Positions 1-8,011 of a stretch of DNA of 64,000 nt are shown one piece after another. Position numbers and translations under genes: made by a program. The DNA comes from Leifsonia virtsii (GTDB taxonomy: Bacteria > Actinomycetota > Actinomycetes > Actinomycetales > Microbacteriaceae). Position 1 is the stretch's first letter. Each line of letters starts with the position of its first letter. The DNA lies in NCBI RefSeq assembly GCF_030433675.1, contig NZ_JAROCB010000001.1:186001-250000 (forward strand), read 5' to 3'. Under the pieces are notes generated by a model. The model was not told where the DNA came from. It saw nothing but the letters and a program-made list of their open reading frames with translations, and ran no database searches.

Positions 1-867
1 GACGGGCCGGTCGCCGAGTGGATGGCGCCGATCGTCGCCGACGCCGAGGCCGGCTTCGGCGGCCCGCTGAACGCCTACGAGCTCATGCACGGCATGATCC
101 AGGCGGGGGCCGCGGGCGTCCACTGGGAGGACCAGCTGGCCAGCGAGAAGAAGTGCGGGCACATGGGCGGCAAGGTGCTCATCCCGACCGGGCAGCACAT
201 CCGCACCCTGAACGCCGCCCGGCTCGCGGCCGACGTGGCGGGCGTGCCCACCATCGTCATCGCGCGCACCGACGCGCTCGCCGCCACCCTGCTCACGAGC
301 GACCACGACGAGCGCGACCGGCCGTTCCTCACCGGCACCCGCACGGCGGAGGGCTTCTACGAGGTGCGCAACGGGATCGACCCGGTCATCGCCCGCGGCC
401 TCGCCTACGCGCCGTACGCGGACCTGCTCTGGGTGGAGTCCGCCGAGCCCGACCTGGAGCTCGCCCGCCGCTTCGCGGAGGCCGTGCACGCCGAGTTCCC
501 CGGCAAGAAGCTCGCCTACAACTGCTCGCCGTCGTTCAACTGGCGCCGCCACCTCGACGACGAGACGATCGCCCGGTTCCAGCGGGAGCTGGCGGCGATG
601 GGCTATGCCTTCCAGTTCATTACGCTGGCCGGCTTCCACGCCCTCAATCACTCCATGTTCAGGCTCGCCCGGGACTACTCCACCCGGCACATGAGCGCCT
701 ACGTCGACCTGCAGGAGGCGGAATTCGCCTCCGAGGCCGACGGGTACACGGCGACCCGCCACCAGCGGGAGGTCGGCACCGGCTATTTCGACCGCGTCGC
801 GAGCGCGCTCAACCCCGACAGCGCAACGCTCGCCCTGGCCGGATCCACCGAAGCACACCAGTTCTGA
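1..867 (+). CDS. aceA: Isocitrate lyase, C-terminal part (5' end outside window)
   Basis: This enzyme cleaves isocitrate to glyoxylate and succinate, the first step of the glyoxylate shunt in the cytoplasm. The frame is open from base 1, so the start codon lies upstream; 288 residues are visible of a family that usually has about 430. The isocitrate lyase active-site motif KKCGH is present, with the catalytic cysteine codon at 154-156, followed by GGKVLIPT. The downstream NCSPSFNW segment is also typical of the family. Malate synthase starts 11 bases after the stop, so the two shunt enzymes are probably co-transcribed. Identity is secure; only the N-terminus is unknown. Confidence 0.96.
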   Translation, partial: DGPVAEWMAPIVADAEAGFGGPLNAYELMHGMIQAGAAGVHWEDQLASEKKCGHMGGKVLIPTGQHIRTLNAARLAADVAGVPTIVIARTDALAATLLTSDHDERDRPFLTGTRTAEGFYEVRNGIDPVIARGLAYAPYADLLWVESAEPDLELARRFAEAVHAEFPGKKLAYNCSPSFNWRRHLDDETIARFQRELAAMGYAFQFITLAGFHALNHSMFRLARDYSTRHMSAYVDLQEAEFASEADGYTATRHQREVGTGYFDRVASALNPDSATLALAGSTEAHQF

Positions 868-878
868 GGAGAACGACC

Positions 879-2510
879 ATGATCCAGATCACCGGGCCGC
901 GGATCGACCGCGGCGACGACATCCTGACCCCGGAGGCCATCGCCTTCGTCGACCACCTGCACCACGCGTTCGCCGCCCGGCGGCAGGAGCTGCTGGCCGA
1001 GCGCCGCCGCCACCGCGAGGAGGCCGGCAACGGCCGCGACCCCCGCTTCCTGAGCAGCACGGCCGCCATCCGCGAGGACGGCAGCTGGCGTGTGGCGGGC
1101 GCCGGCCCCGGCCTCGAGGACCGCCGGGTCGAGATCACCGGCCCGACCGACCCGAAGATGGCGATCAACGCGCTCAACTCGGGCGCCCGGGTCTGGCTCG
1201 CCGACCTGGAGGACGCGACCAGCCCCACCTGGGCGAACATCGTCGGCGGCCAGCGCACCCTGTACGACGCCGTGCGAGGTCGGCTCGCCTTCACCAGCCC
1301 GGAGGGCAAGGACTACCGGGTCACCACGCCGTTCGAGCACACGCCGACCATCGTGATGCGCCCGCGCGGCTGGCACCTGGTGGAGAAGCACCTCGCCTTC
1401 ACCGACCGGGCCGGCCGCTCCACCCCGGCCAGCGCCTCGCTCACCGACTTCGGGCTGTACTTCTGGCACAACGCCCAGGCGCTGGTGGATGCGGGACGCG
1501 GGCCGTACTTCTACCTCCCGAAGCTGGAGTCGCACCTGGAGGCGCGGCTGTGGAACGACATCTTCGTCTTCGCGCAGCAGCGCATCGGGATGCCGGTCGG
1601 CACCATCCGGGCGACCGTGCTCATCGAGACGATCCCCGCGGCCTTCGAGATGGACGAGATCCTGTACGAGTTGCGCGACCATTGCGCGGGCCTGAACGCC
1701 GGCCGCTGGGACTACATCTTCTCGATGATCAAGACGTTCCAGGGCCGCGGGCGCCGGTTCGCGTTCGGCGACCGCGACCGCATCACGATGACCGTGCCGT
1801 TCATGCGGGCGTACACGGAACTGCTGGTCGCCACCTGCCACCGCCGCGGCGCGCACGCGATCGGCGGGATGAGCGCCTTCATCCCGAACCGGAGGGATGC
1901 GGAGGCGACCGAGCGGGCGCTGCGGAAGGTCGCCGACGACAAGCGGCGGGAGGCCGGCGACGGCTTCGACGGCACGTGGGTGGCGCATCCCGACCTCATC
2001 CCGACGGCCCTGGCCGAGTTCGACGCGGTGCTGGGGGAGCGCCCGAACCAGGTGGAGCGGCAGCGGGACGACCTCCACGTCACGGCGGACGACCTGCTGG
2101 ATGTGGCCGGCGCCGACGCGACCGTCACCGACGGTGGGGTGCGCTCGAACGTCTCGGTGGCGCTCCGCTACCTGGAGGCGTGGCTGCGCGGCACGGGCGC
2201 CGTCGCGATCGACGGGCTGATGGAGGACGCGGCGACCGCCGAGATCTCCCGTTCGCTGTTGCGGCAGTGGATCGACAACCGCATCGTCACCGCGGAGGGC
2301 ACCCCGGTCGACGCGGCGCTGGTCGCGAGCATCCTCGACGAGGAGCGGGCGCGGCTGGAGACGGACGGCTCGCGCTTCGCGGACGCCGCCGACCTCCTGC
2401 GCGAGGTGGTGCTGGGGGAGGACGTCCCGACGTTCCTCACGATCCCGGCCTACGCGCGGTACCTGGTCGACACCGCGCCGGCGGAGGAGGACCTGGCGCT
2501 CGCCGGCTGA
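879..2510 (+). CDS. aceB: Malate synthase A
   Basis: This enzyme condenses glyoxylate with acetyl-CoA to malate, the second step of the glyoxylate shunt. The protein has 543 residues, close to the roughly 530 of E. coli AceB and unlike the longer G form. The malate synthase signature RDHCAGLNAGRWDYIF lies around residues 266-281, followed by TFQGRGRRFAFGDRD. The ATG at 879 was chosen because TGAGGAGA stands just upstream. The frame stays open far 5' of it, but that part is the out-of-frame shadow of aceA. A strong hairpin at 2530-2565 probably ends the transcript. Confidence 0.95.
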   Translation: MIQITGPRIDRGDDILTPEAIAFVDHLHHAFAARRQELLAERRRHREEAGNGRDPRFLSSTAAIREDGSWRVAGAGPGLEDRRVEITGPTDPKMAINALNSGARVWLADLEDATSPTWANIVGGQRTLYDAVRGRLAFTSPEGKDYRVTTPFEHTPTIVMRPRGWHLVEKHLAFTDRAGRSTPASASLTDFGLYFWHNAQALVDAGRGPYFYLPKLESHLEARLWNDIFVFAQQRIGMPVGTIRATVLIETIPAAFEMDEILYELRDHCAGLNAGRWDYIFSMIKTFQGRGRRFAFGDRDRITMTVPFMRAYTELLVATCHRRGAHAIGGMSAFIPNRRDAEATERALRKVADDKRREAGDGFDGTWVAHPDLIPTALAEFDAVLGERPNQVERQRDDLHVTADDLLDVAGADATVTDGGVRSNVSVALRYLEAWLRGTGAVAIDGLMEDAATAEISRSLLRQWIDNRIVTAEGTPVDAALVASILDEERARLETDGSRFADAADLLREVVLGEDVPTFLTIPAYARYLVDTAPAEEDLALAG

Positions 2511-2526
2511 CCCCGACCGGTCCGGA

Positions 2527-2886
2527 TCAGGAAAGGTGCTCGAGGTACTCCTCGAGCACCTTTCCGTGGTTCAGCTCCGGGTCGCGGGCGCCGACGAGGA
2601 GCGTGACCACCGGATGCGCCCGCACCAGCTCGCGCAGCGTCCCGACGGCCGGATTCGTGGCCAGCTCGTCCTCGTAGCGGGCGCGGAACGCGTCGAACAG
2701 CTCCTCCTCGGCCGCCGCATCCTGGTGGAACCACCGCCGCAGCTCGGTCGACGGCGCCACCTCCTTCAGCCAGAGGTCGATGTCGGCGCGCGCCGTGCTG
2801 ACGCCGCGCGGCCAGAGCCGATCGACCAGCACGCGGTAGCCGTCGTCGGCCGCAGGCGCCTCGTAGATGCGCTTGACCCGGATCAC
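2527..2886 (-). CDS. DUF488 family protein
   Basis: The product is a 119-residue cytoplasmic protein of unknown function. The segment VLVDRLWPRG near residue 20 and the WFHQD segment near the middle are typical of the small DUF488 proteins. The GTG start at 2886 has GAGAGGAG seven bases upstream. It begins 16 bases after the PfkB kinase gene, so it is probably the last gene of the four-gene minus-strand operon. Its final codons, ending LEEYLEHLS, form half of a perfect terminator hairpin. I know of no established biochemical role. Confidence 0.85.
   Translation of the reverse strand: MIRVKRIYEAPAADDGYRVLVDRLWPRGVSTARADIDLWLKEVAPSTELRRWFHQDAAAEEELFDAFRARYEDELATNPAVGTLRELVRAHPVVTLLVGARDPELNHGKVLEEYLEHLS
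2530..2565. terminator. Perfect 16-bp hairpin between convergent aceB and DUF488 gene
   Basis: The arms GGAAAGGTGCTCGAGG and CCTCGAGCACCTTTCC are exact reverse complements around a four-base TACT loop. It follows the aceB stop by 19 bases and lies inside the last codons of the convergent DUF488 gene. It probably terminates transcription from both sides. There is no U-tract, as is common in actinobacteria. Confidence 0.75.
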
Positions 2887-2902
2887 GGGATGCTCCTCTC
2901 GG

Positions 2903-3832
2903 TCAGCCCGCCGCCAGAGCCGCGTCGGTCTCGGCCGCCGTCGGCGCGGTCGCCGGACCTTCCCTGGTCACCGCGATCGCCGCGGCGGCGGTCGCCCGGC
3001 GCGCGGCGGAGAGCGGGTCGGCACCGCGGGTGAGGGCGGCCGCGAGCACGCCGCCGAACGCGTCCCCGGCTCCCGTCGTGTCGACGGCGGTCACCGGCAG
3101 CGCGGGCACGTGCGTCGGTGCCGGGTCGCCGGTGGCCACCCAGCACCCGGAGGCGCCGTCGCGGACCACGGCGACGCCGCCCTCGCGCAGCATCCCGCGC
3201 AGGGCGCCGGCGGCGGGCGCGGGGTGGGCGTGCGAGCGCAGGATGCGCGCCTCCCGCGAGTTGGCGCTGAGCACGTCGGTGCGCCGCAGCACGGTCTCGA
3301 GCAGGTCGCGGTCGAGCGTCCCGACCAGCGGAGACGGGTCGAAGACCACGCGCGTGTCCGGGCCGAGCGCCTCCACCCAGCCCGCCACCGCCGGGCCCGC
3401 GGCGGCGTGCGCGAGGCTGTACCCGGAGACGTAGACGACGTCGCCCGGCCGGGGGTGGACGGCGTCCAGGTCGGCGCGGCTCAGCATCCCCTCGGCCCCG
3501 GCCGCCGTGACGAAGGTGCGCTCGGCGCCCGCGTCGACGAGGACGACCGAGTACCCGTTGTCGGCGGACTCCAGCGGAGGGTTGGCGACCGAGATGCCCT
3601 CGCGCCATAGCGCCTCGGCGACGACCTCGCCGAACGGCCCGGTGCCGGAGCGGCCGGCGAAGACCACCTCGACGCCGTCGCGCGCGGCGGCGGCCATGAC
3701 GTTGAAGCCGCCGCCCGCCGCCATCCCGGCCGACGAGGCGAGCACGTCGCCGCCGCGCTCGGGCAGCGCGTCGACGCGCAGCAGCAGGTCGACCACCACG
3801 GTCCCGGTGAAGATCAGCCGTCCCTCAGCCAC
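2903..3832 (-). CDS. PfkB/ribokinase-family carbohydrate kinase
   Basis: This 309-residue kinase probably phosphorylates a sugar or nucleoside hydroxyl with ATP. The N-terminal GGGFNVMAAAARDG segment (around residues 40-53) matches PfkB signature 1, and DTTGAGDAFGG at 251-261 is signature 2, with Asp257 the likely catalytic base. The GTG start has GGAGG five bases upstream and lies inside the end of the ADP-ribosylglycohydrolase gene (8-base overlap), which indicates translational coupling. The substrate cannot be read from sequence. The partner gene suggests ribose or a ribosylated compound, but that is an inference. Confidence 0.88.
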   Translation of the reverse strand: MAEGRLIFTGTVVVDLLLRVDALPERGGDVLASSAGMAAGGGFNVMAAAARDGVEVVFAGRSGTGPFGEVVAEALWREGISVANPPLESADNGYSVVLVDAGAERTFVTAAGAEGMLSRADLDAVHPRPGDVVYVSGYSLAHAAAGPAVAGWVEALGPDTRVVFDPSPLVGTLDRDLLETVLRRTDVLSANSREARILRSHAHPAPAAGALRGMLREGGVAVVRDGASGCWVATGDPAPTHVPALPVTAVDTTGAGDAFGGVLAAALTRGADPLSAARRATAAAAIAVTREGPATAPTAAETDAALAAG

Positions 3833-4859
3833 GTCGCCTCCTCAGCTCCAGCAGTCCGTCGACCAGGGGCTCCAGGTCGATGGCGTTCACGCGGCGCACC
3901 GTCTCGAGCGCGGTGCGCGGCCAGTCGGCGGCACCCGTCGCCCCGAGGACTGCGCCCGCCATCGCGGCGATCGTGTCCGTGTCGCCGCCGAGGGAGGCCG
4001 CGCGGCAGAGCGTCTCCCAGGCCGCGTCGCGGTCCGGATGCGCCGGGTCGCCTGCCGCGACCGCCACGCCGACCAGGGCGAGCGCGGCCACCACCGACTC
4101 CTGCGCGGCGACCGAGGTGCCGATCACGTCCGCGAGCGCGTCGTCCTGCGCGTCCTCGTCGAGTTCCAGCAGATACGGGACGGCCCACTCCAGCCGGGCC
4201 GCGATGTCGCCTCCCGCCACCCAGTGACCGCGGCGGGCGCCCTCGCGCGCGGCGGCGACCGCGACATCCAGAGCCTCCGGCGTCTCCGCTCCGTCGATCC
4301 CGGCGCTGACGGCGGCGCCGACCGCCGCGGCTCCGGCGATGCCGATCCCGGTGTTGTGCGTGAGCGCGCTCACGGACGCGACAGCGTCGACGAAGAGGCC
4401 GAGCGGCTCGACCGGCACGGCGATCCCCACGGGCGCGATGCGCATCGCGGCGCCGTTGGTCGCGCCGAACCGGCCCGCCTCCTCCGGCGGCATGCCGTCC
4501 TGCAGCCGCTGCAGGGCGGCGCGCGTGCTCGGGCCGAGCAGGTCGAGCGAGCCCTTCGCCTCCATCGCGCGCTCCCAGGCGAGCAGCTCGCCGGCGAGCA
4601 CGCCGGGACGCACCGTCCCTCCGCCGTCGATCAGCAGTCGCGCCAGCAGCACGGCCTGCTCGGTGTCGTCCGTCACCGAGCCCGCCGGCATCCCCGCGGC
4701 GATCTGCTGCCGCGGACCGGCGGCGACGAGCCCCGTGATGCGCCCGTGGTCGGCGAGGATGCGCTCGCGCGAGAGCGACTGGGTCGGCATCCCGAGGGCG
4801 TCGCCGAGCGCCAGGCCCTGCAGTGCGGCCAGGGCTCTGGCGCGGGTGGAGTCCCTCAC
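3825..4859 (-). CDS. ADP-ribosylglycohydrolase (DraG) family protein
   Basis: This 344-residue protein belongs to the family of dinuclear magnesium enzymes that cut the N- or O-glycosidic bond of ADP-ribose attached to proteins or small molecules. The metal-site motifs are visible: LALGDALG at 16-23, TDDTE at 63-67 and GGDTDT at 291-296. The GTG start overlaps the stop of the upstream AhpD-like gene by four bases, and the PfkB kinase overlaps its 3' end. No dinitrogenase or DraT partner is present, so a nitrogenase role is unlikely. Removal of ADP-ribose from proteins or turnover of a ribosylated metabolite are the open choices. Confidence 0.87.
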   Translation of the reverse strand: MRDSTRARALAALQGLALGDALGMPTQSLSRERILADHGRITGLVAAGPRQQIAAGMPAGSVTDDTEQAVLLARLLIDGGGTVRPGVLAGELLAWERAMEAKGSLDLLGPSTRAALQRLQDGMPPEEAGRFGATNGAAMRIAPVGIAVPVEPLGLFVDAVASVSALTHNTGIGIAGAAAVGAAVSAGIDGAETPEALDVAVAAAREGARRGHWVAGGDIAARLEWAVPYLLELDEDAQDDALADVIGTSVAAQESVVAALALVGVAVAAGDPAHPDRDAAWETLCRAASLGGDTDTIAAMAGAVLGATGAADWPRTALETVRRVNAIDLEPLVDGLLELRRRRG

Positions 4860-5425
4860 AGCGGCGCCAGCAGCGCCCCGCGCAGCCGATCGCTCAGGCC
4901 GGGCGGCACCTGCACGGCCGCGCCCAGGGCCTGGATGGCGCGGCTGTAGTAGTTGCGCGCCGCGGCCGCGAGGGTGATGTCGACGATCTCGCGGTCGGTG
5001 AAGCCCAGATCGCGCAGCAGCTCGGTGTCCGCGTCCGTCATGTCGTGGGAGGCGCGGCTGACCTTCTGGGCGTAGTCCATCATGGCGACCTCCGCCTCGC
5101 TCAGGTCGGCGTTCCGGTAGTCGCGCGCGATGCGCTCCAGCTCGTCCTCATCGATCAGGGAGAGGGTCTTGAGCCCGTGGGCGAGGCGGCAGTGCTCCGA
5201 GTGCAGCGCCTGCGCCGCCGCGAGCGTGACGAGCTCGTAGCGGCGCTTGCCGAGCTGCGCGACGATCGAGCGGACCAGCGCCTCGAAGGCCCGGACCGCC
5301 TCGGGGTTCACGCTCATCACCCGCGTGTAGTCGGCGACGTAGCCCAGCTCGTCCAGGTCTTCCCGGTAGAGCACGGCGACCTCTCCGGTCGCCTCGGACG
5401 GTTCCGGCGTGCGGATGATGCTCAC
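4856..5425 (-). CDS. Carboxymuconolactone decarboxylase / AhpD-like peroxidase-related protein
   Basis: This 189-residue all-helical protein belongs to the CMD/AhpD fold. HSEHCRLAH at 75-83 corresponds to the AhpD redox centre. Cys79 and His83 match the peroxidatic Cys-x3-His, while the first cysteine of the usual C-x2-C is a serine (Ser76), so a classic disulfide cycle is not expected. The GTG start was preferred because GAGGAGG stands six bases before it; the reading frame extends 11 codons further upstream to another possible start. It is first in an operon with ADP-ribosylglycohydrolase, PfkB kinase and DUF488 genes. Confidence 0.82.
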   Translation of the reverse strand: MSIIRTPEPSEATGEVAVLYREDLDELGYVADYTRVMSVNPEAVRAFEALVRSIVAQLGKRRYELVTLAAAQALHSEHCRLAHGLKTLSLIDEDELERIARDYRNADLSEAEVAMMDYAQKVSRASHDMTDADTELLRDLGFTDREIVDITLAAAARNYYSRAIQALGAAVQVPPGLSDRLRGALLAPL

Positions 5426-5496
5426 GGCTGCCTCCTCGCGTAGGTCTCCCATTCTCACGCGCGGTCGCGGGTGGATGCTAGGGCGGCCGAACGATT

Positions 5497-5510
5497 GACA
5501 GGGGCCTGTC
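5497..5510. promoter_or_regulatory. Dyad GACAGG-GG-CCTGTC, probable MarR operator
   Basis: Six-base arms around a GG centre lie 20 bases upstream of the VOC start and overlap a TTGACA hexamer (5495-5500) that could be a -35 box. The MarR-type regulator encoded two genes downstream is the natural candidate to bind it. Sequence alone does not prove binding. Confidence 0.5.
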
Positions 5511-5530
5511 GGTTAAGCGAGGGTGGTGGC

Positions 5531-5899
5531 ATGACCAGCGCCCCCGTCCTGCACCGCCCCGTCCTGCACCGTCTCGTCCTGTCCGCGAAGTCGCTCCCCG
5601 CGGCTCTCGACCTCTACGCCGGCGCGCTCGGGCTCGCCGTGGAGCGGACGGCCGACGGGTTCGCCTGGCTGCGCACGGCCGACGGGGTGGAGCTGATGGT
5701 GCACGAGCGCCCGGCCGTCGCCTCCGACGCCGCCGTGGCGGTGACCTTCGCCCTCCCGGAGCTCGACGCCGCGGTCGACCGCTGGGTGGCCGCAGGGGGC
5801 ACGGTGGTGGATGCGCCCGCCGCTCAGCCCTGGGGTGAGCGCATGGCGGTGGTGCGGGACGCCGACGGGCACATCGTCTGCCTGGTGGAGCAGCCGTGA
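5531..5899 (+). CDS. VOC (glyoxalase/bleomycin-resistance) family protein
   Basis: This is a 122-residue small metal-site protein of the vicinal-oxygen-chelate fold. LVLSAKSLPAALDLYAGALG at the N-terminus and the final half with DADGHIVCLVEQP show the two beta-alpha-beta modules typical of the family. The ATG at 5531 has GAGGGTGG just upstream. The MarR gene overlaps its end by four bases (GTGA), so the pair is a two-gene operon. Such pairs often deal with electrophiles or antibiotics, but the substrate here is unknown. Confidence 0.85.
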   Translation: MTSAPVLHRPVLHRLVLSAKSLPAALDLYAGALGLAVERTADGFAWLRTADGVELMVHERPAVASDAAVAVTFALPELDAAVDRWVAAGGTVVDAPAAQPWGERMAVVRDADGHIVCLVEQP

Positions 5900-6330
5900 A
5901 CGAGGGCGGCCGGCGGCTGACCGAGCTCGTCGACGAGGTGTTCCGGCTCGCGGACGCGTTCGCCCGGGCGGGCGACGAACTCGTGGCTGCCGAGGGACTG
6001 ACCTCGGCGCGCTGGCTGACGCTGGGGGCGGTCGCGCACGGTCCGCTGAGCGTCGCGGCGATCGCGCGCCGCCGCGGGCTGCGCCGTCAGTCGGCGGCCG
6101 AGGGTGTCGCGGCGCTGGAGCGTGCGGGACTCGTGGAGCGCATCCCGGACCCGGCGGACGCCCGCGCTCCGCTGGTGCGGCTCACCGGAGCCGGCCGTGC
6201 CGCGCTGGAGCGCATCCGCCCGCTGCGCACGGAGTGGGCCGAGCGCACCGCCGAGGTCGCGGCTCCGTCCGAGCTCGCGGCCGCCGCGACCCTCGCGCGC
6301 CGCCTCCGCGACGCGATCGACCCCCGCTGA
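5896..6330 (+). CDS. MarR family transcriptional regulator
   Basis: This is a 144-residue winged-helix DNA-binding protein. Residues about 40-95 hold the recognition helix region [20 protein letters not shown] and the wing VERIPDPADARAPLVRLT, which is the MarR pattern. The GTG start overlaps the VOC stop, with GGTGGAG upstream. It probably autoregulates the operon through the dyad at 5497-5510. The convergent MFS efflux-type gene next door is a possible second target, which is inference only. Confidence 0.88.
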   Translation: MNEGGRRLTELVDEVFRLADAFARAGDELVAAEGLTSARWLTLGAVAHGPLSVAAIARRRGLRRQSAAEGVAALERAGLVERIPDPADARAPLVRLTGAGRAALERIRPLRTEWAERTAEVAAPSELAAAATLARRLRDAIDPR

Positions 6331-6348
6331 GGTGCTCGATGCGGTACG

Positions 6349-6405
6349 CGAGTTGCACGTTGTGGCGGCTATCCGGGCCGAATAGCCGCCACAACGTGCA
6401 ACTCG
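6349..6405. terminator. Perfect 24-bp inverted repeat between convergent genes
   Basis: The arms at 6349-6372 and 6382-6405 are exact reverse complements around a nine-base loop. The left arm starts CGAGTTGCACGTTGTGGC. It lies between the MarR stop (6330) and the end of the convergent MFS gene (6413), and probably terminates both. The stem is much longer than termination needs, and no U-tract follows. Confidence 0.75.
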
Positions 6406-6412
6406 GCGCGGT

Positions 6413-7912
6413 TCAGTGCGCGAACGCGGGCTCGGAGGGGGAGTCGGCGGGCTTGCGGATGAAGAAGGAGCCGGCGACCCCGAACAGCGAGATGATCGCA
6501 CCGGCCAGGAACGCCGTCCGGATGCCGCCCGCCTGCGCCGCGTCGGCGCCCGCGCCACCCGCGGCCAGCGCGGTCGACTGCAGCGTGAGCACGGCGATGA
6601 GCAGCGCCGTTCCCGCGGCGCCGCCGACCTGCTGGATCGTGCCCAGGATGGCGCTGCCGTGCGAGTACAGGTGCGGCGGCAGAGCCCCGAGCCCGGCCGT
6701 GAACAGCGGCGTGAACATCATCGCGAGCCCGAGGCTCAGCACGACGTGGGCCGCGACGACCATGGCGATCGGCGTGTGCTCGGTGACCATCGTCAAGCCC
6801 CACAGCACCAGGCTGACCAGGATCGACCCCGGCACCACGAGCACCCGCGGGTCGAAACGGTCGTAGATGCGCCCGACGAAGGGCGCGGCGAGGCCCATGA
6901 TCAGACCGCCCGGCAGCAGGATGAGCCCGGTCGCCAGCGTGTCGAGGTGCAGCACGTGCTGCAGGTAGAGCGGGAGCACGATGATCACGCCGAACATGGA
7001 CGCCGTCGTGATCGCCATGAGCACGATCGCCACGGTGAAGATCGGGAAGCGGAACGTCCGCAGGTCGAGCAGTGCCCGGTCTTTGCGCTGCAGCAGGAGC
7101 TGACGCGCCACGAACGCCGCGAGCCCGATCACGCCGACCGCGAGCGAACCCCAGAGCATGAACGGGCTGGCGGACGCGCCTCCGGACTCGCCCGACAGCG
7201 TGAGCCCGTAGACCAGCCCGCCGAAGCCGAGCGCCGACAGGATGACCGAGAGCACGTCGATCCGAACCTTCTCGGTCTCGGTGACGTTCTCGACGAAGCG
7301 CATGCCGATGAACAGCATGATCAGCGCGATCGGCAGCACGATCAGGAAGATCCACCGCCAGGCCAGGAAGTTGAGGATCAGGCCGGAGATGGTCGGGCCG
7401 ATCGCCGGCGCGACCGAGATCACGATGGAGACGTTGCCCATCGTGCGCCCGCGCAGGGCCGGCGGCACCAGCGTCATCAGTGTGGTCATCAGCAGCGGCA
7501 GCATGATCGCCGTGCCGGAGGCCTGGACCACGCGCGCGGCGACCAGCACGAGGAAGCCGGGCGCGAGGGCTGCCGAGAGGGTGCCGAGCGAGAACAGCGA
7601 CATCGCGGCGATGAACATCTGCCGTGTCGTGAACCGCTGCAGCAGGATGCCCGTGATCGGGATGACGACCGCCATCGTCAGCATGAACGCCGTGGAGAGC
7701 CACTGCGCCGCGAGGGCGTCGATGTGGAGGTCGTCCATCAGCTTCGGGATGGCGACCGTCATGATCGTCTCGTTGAGGATCACGACGAACGTGGCCGCGA
7801 GCAGCAGCCAGATCACGCGCTGGTCGCGCGGCGCGATACGCGGCGCGGCCGCAGCCGGCCCGGGGAGGGCGCCGGCGTCGACCGAAGGCACTGGTGAGGT
7901 CTTCTCAGTCAC
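6413..7912 (-). CDS. MFS transporter, DHA2 (14-TMS, EmrB/QacA-type) efflux pump
   Basis: This 499-residue inner-membrane protein probably exports drugs or other small toxic compounds in exchange for protons. A short polar N-terminus is followed by about 14 hydrophobic segments. NETIMTVAIP (47-56) corresponds to the DHA2 motif in the first membrane segment, and GPTISGLI (172-179) with WRW (185-187) matches the antiporter motif C region. The GTG start lies six bases after a TACGGT hexamer, so the mRNA may be leaderless. The adjacent MarR gene could be its regulator. The substrate cannot be told from sequence. Confidence 0.9.
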   Translation of the reverse strand: MTEKTSPVPSVDAGALPGPAAAAPRIAPRDQRVIWLLLAATFVVILNETIMTVAIPKLMDDLHIDALAAQWLSTAFMLTMAVVIPITGILLQRFTTRQMFIAAMSLFSLGTLSAALAPGFLVLVAARVVQASGTAIMLPLLMTTLMTLVPPALRGRTMGNVSIVISVAPAIGPTISGLILNFLAWRWIFLIVLPIALIMLFIGMRFVENVTETEKVRIDVLSVILSALGFGGLVYGLTLSGESGGASASPFMLWGSLAVGVIGLAAFVARQLLLQRKDRALLDLRTFRFPIFTVAIVLMAITTASMFGVIIVLPLYLQHVLHLDTLATGLILLPGGLIMGLAAPFVGRIYDRFDPRVLVVPGSILVSLVLWGLTMVTEHTPIAMVVAAHVVLSLGLAMMFTPLFTAGLGALPPHLYSHGSAILGTIQQVGGAAGTALLIAVLTLQSTALAAGGAGADAAQAGGIRTAFLAGAIISLFGVAGSFFIRKPADSPSEPAFAH

Positions 7913-7918
7913 TGGTCA

Positions 7919-7924
7919 ACCGTA
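7919..7924 (-). promoter_or_regulatory. Candidate -10 box (TACGGT) of a leaderless MFS transcript
   Basis: On the minus strand TACGGT is followed by six bases (TGACCA) and then the GTG start, so transcription would begin at or next to the start codon. No convincing -35 box is visible. Confidence 0.4.
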
Positions 7925-7963
7925 GCGAGGACGACCGACATCGGGGTGTCCGTGGCCGGAACG

Positions 7964-7998
7964 ATTCCGCGGTTTCGCTCTCCGCAGAACGCGGGAAT
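7964..7998. terminator. Hairpin downstream of the nad operon
   Basis: ATTCCGCG (7964-7971) pairs with CGCGGGAAT (7990-7998) with a one-base bulge. It lies 14 bases beyond the cysteine desulfurase stop, where the minus-strand nad operon should end. Confidence 0.4.
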
Positions 7999-8011
7999 AA
8001 ACGGGCGCCGG

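Noticed and set aside
18-878. Extension of malate synthase upstream to base 18
   Set aside because: The extra part is the out-of-frame shadow of isocitrate lyase. A good ribosome site precedes the ATG at 879, and the resulting length fits the family.
3825-4859. Nitrogenase regulation by a DraG enzyme
   Set aside because: No DraT or nitrogenase genes are near, and the DraG family has many other roles.
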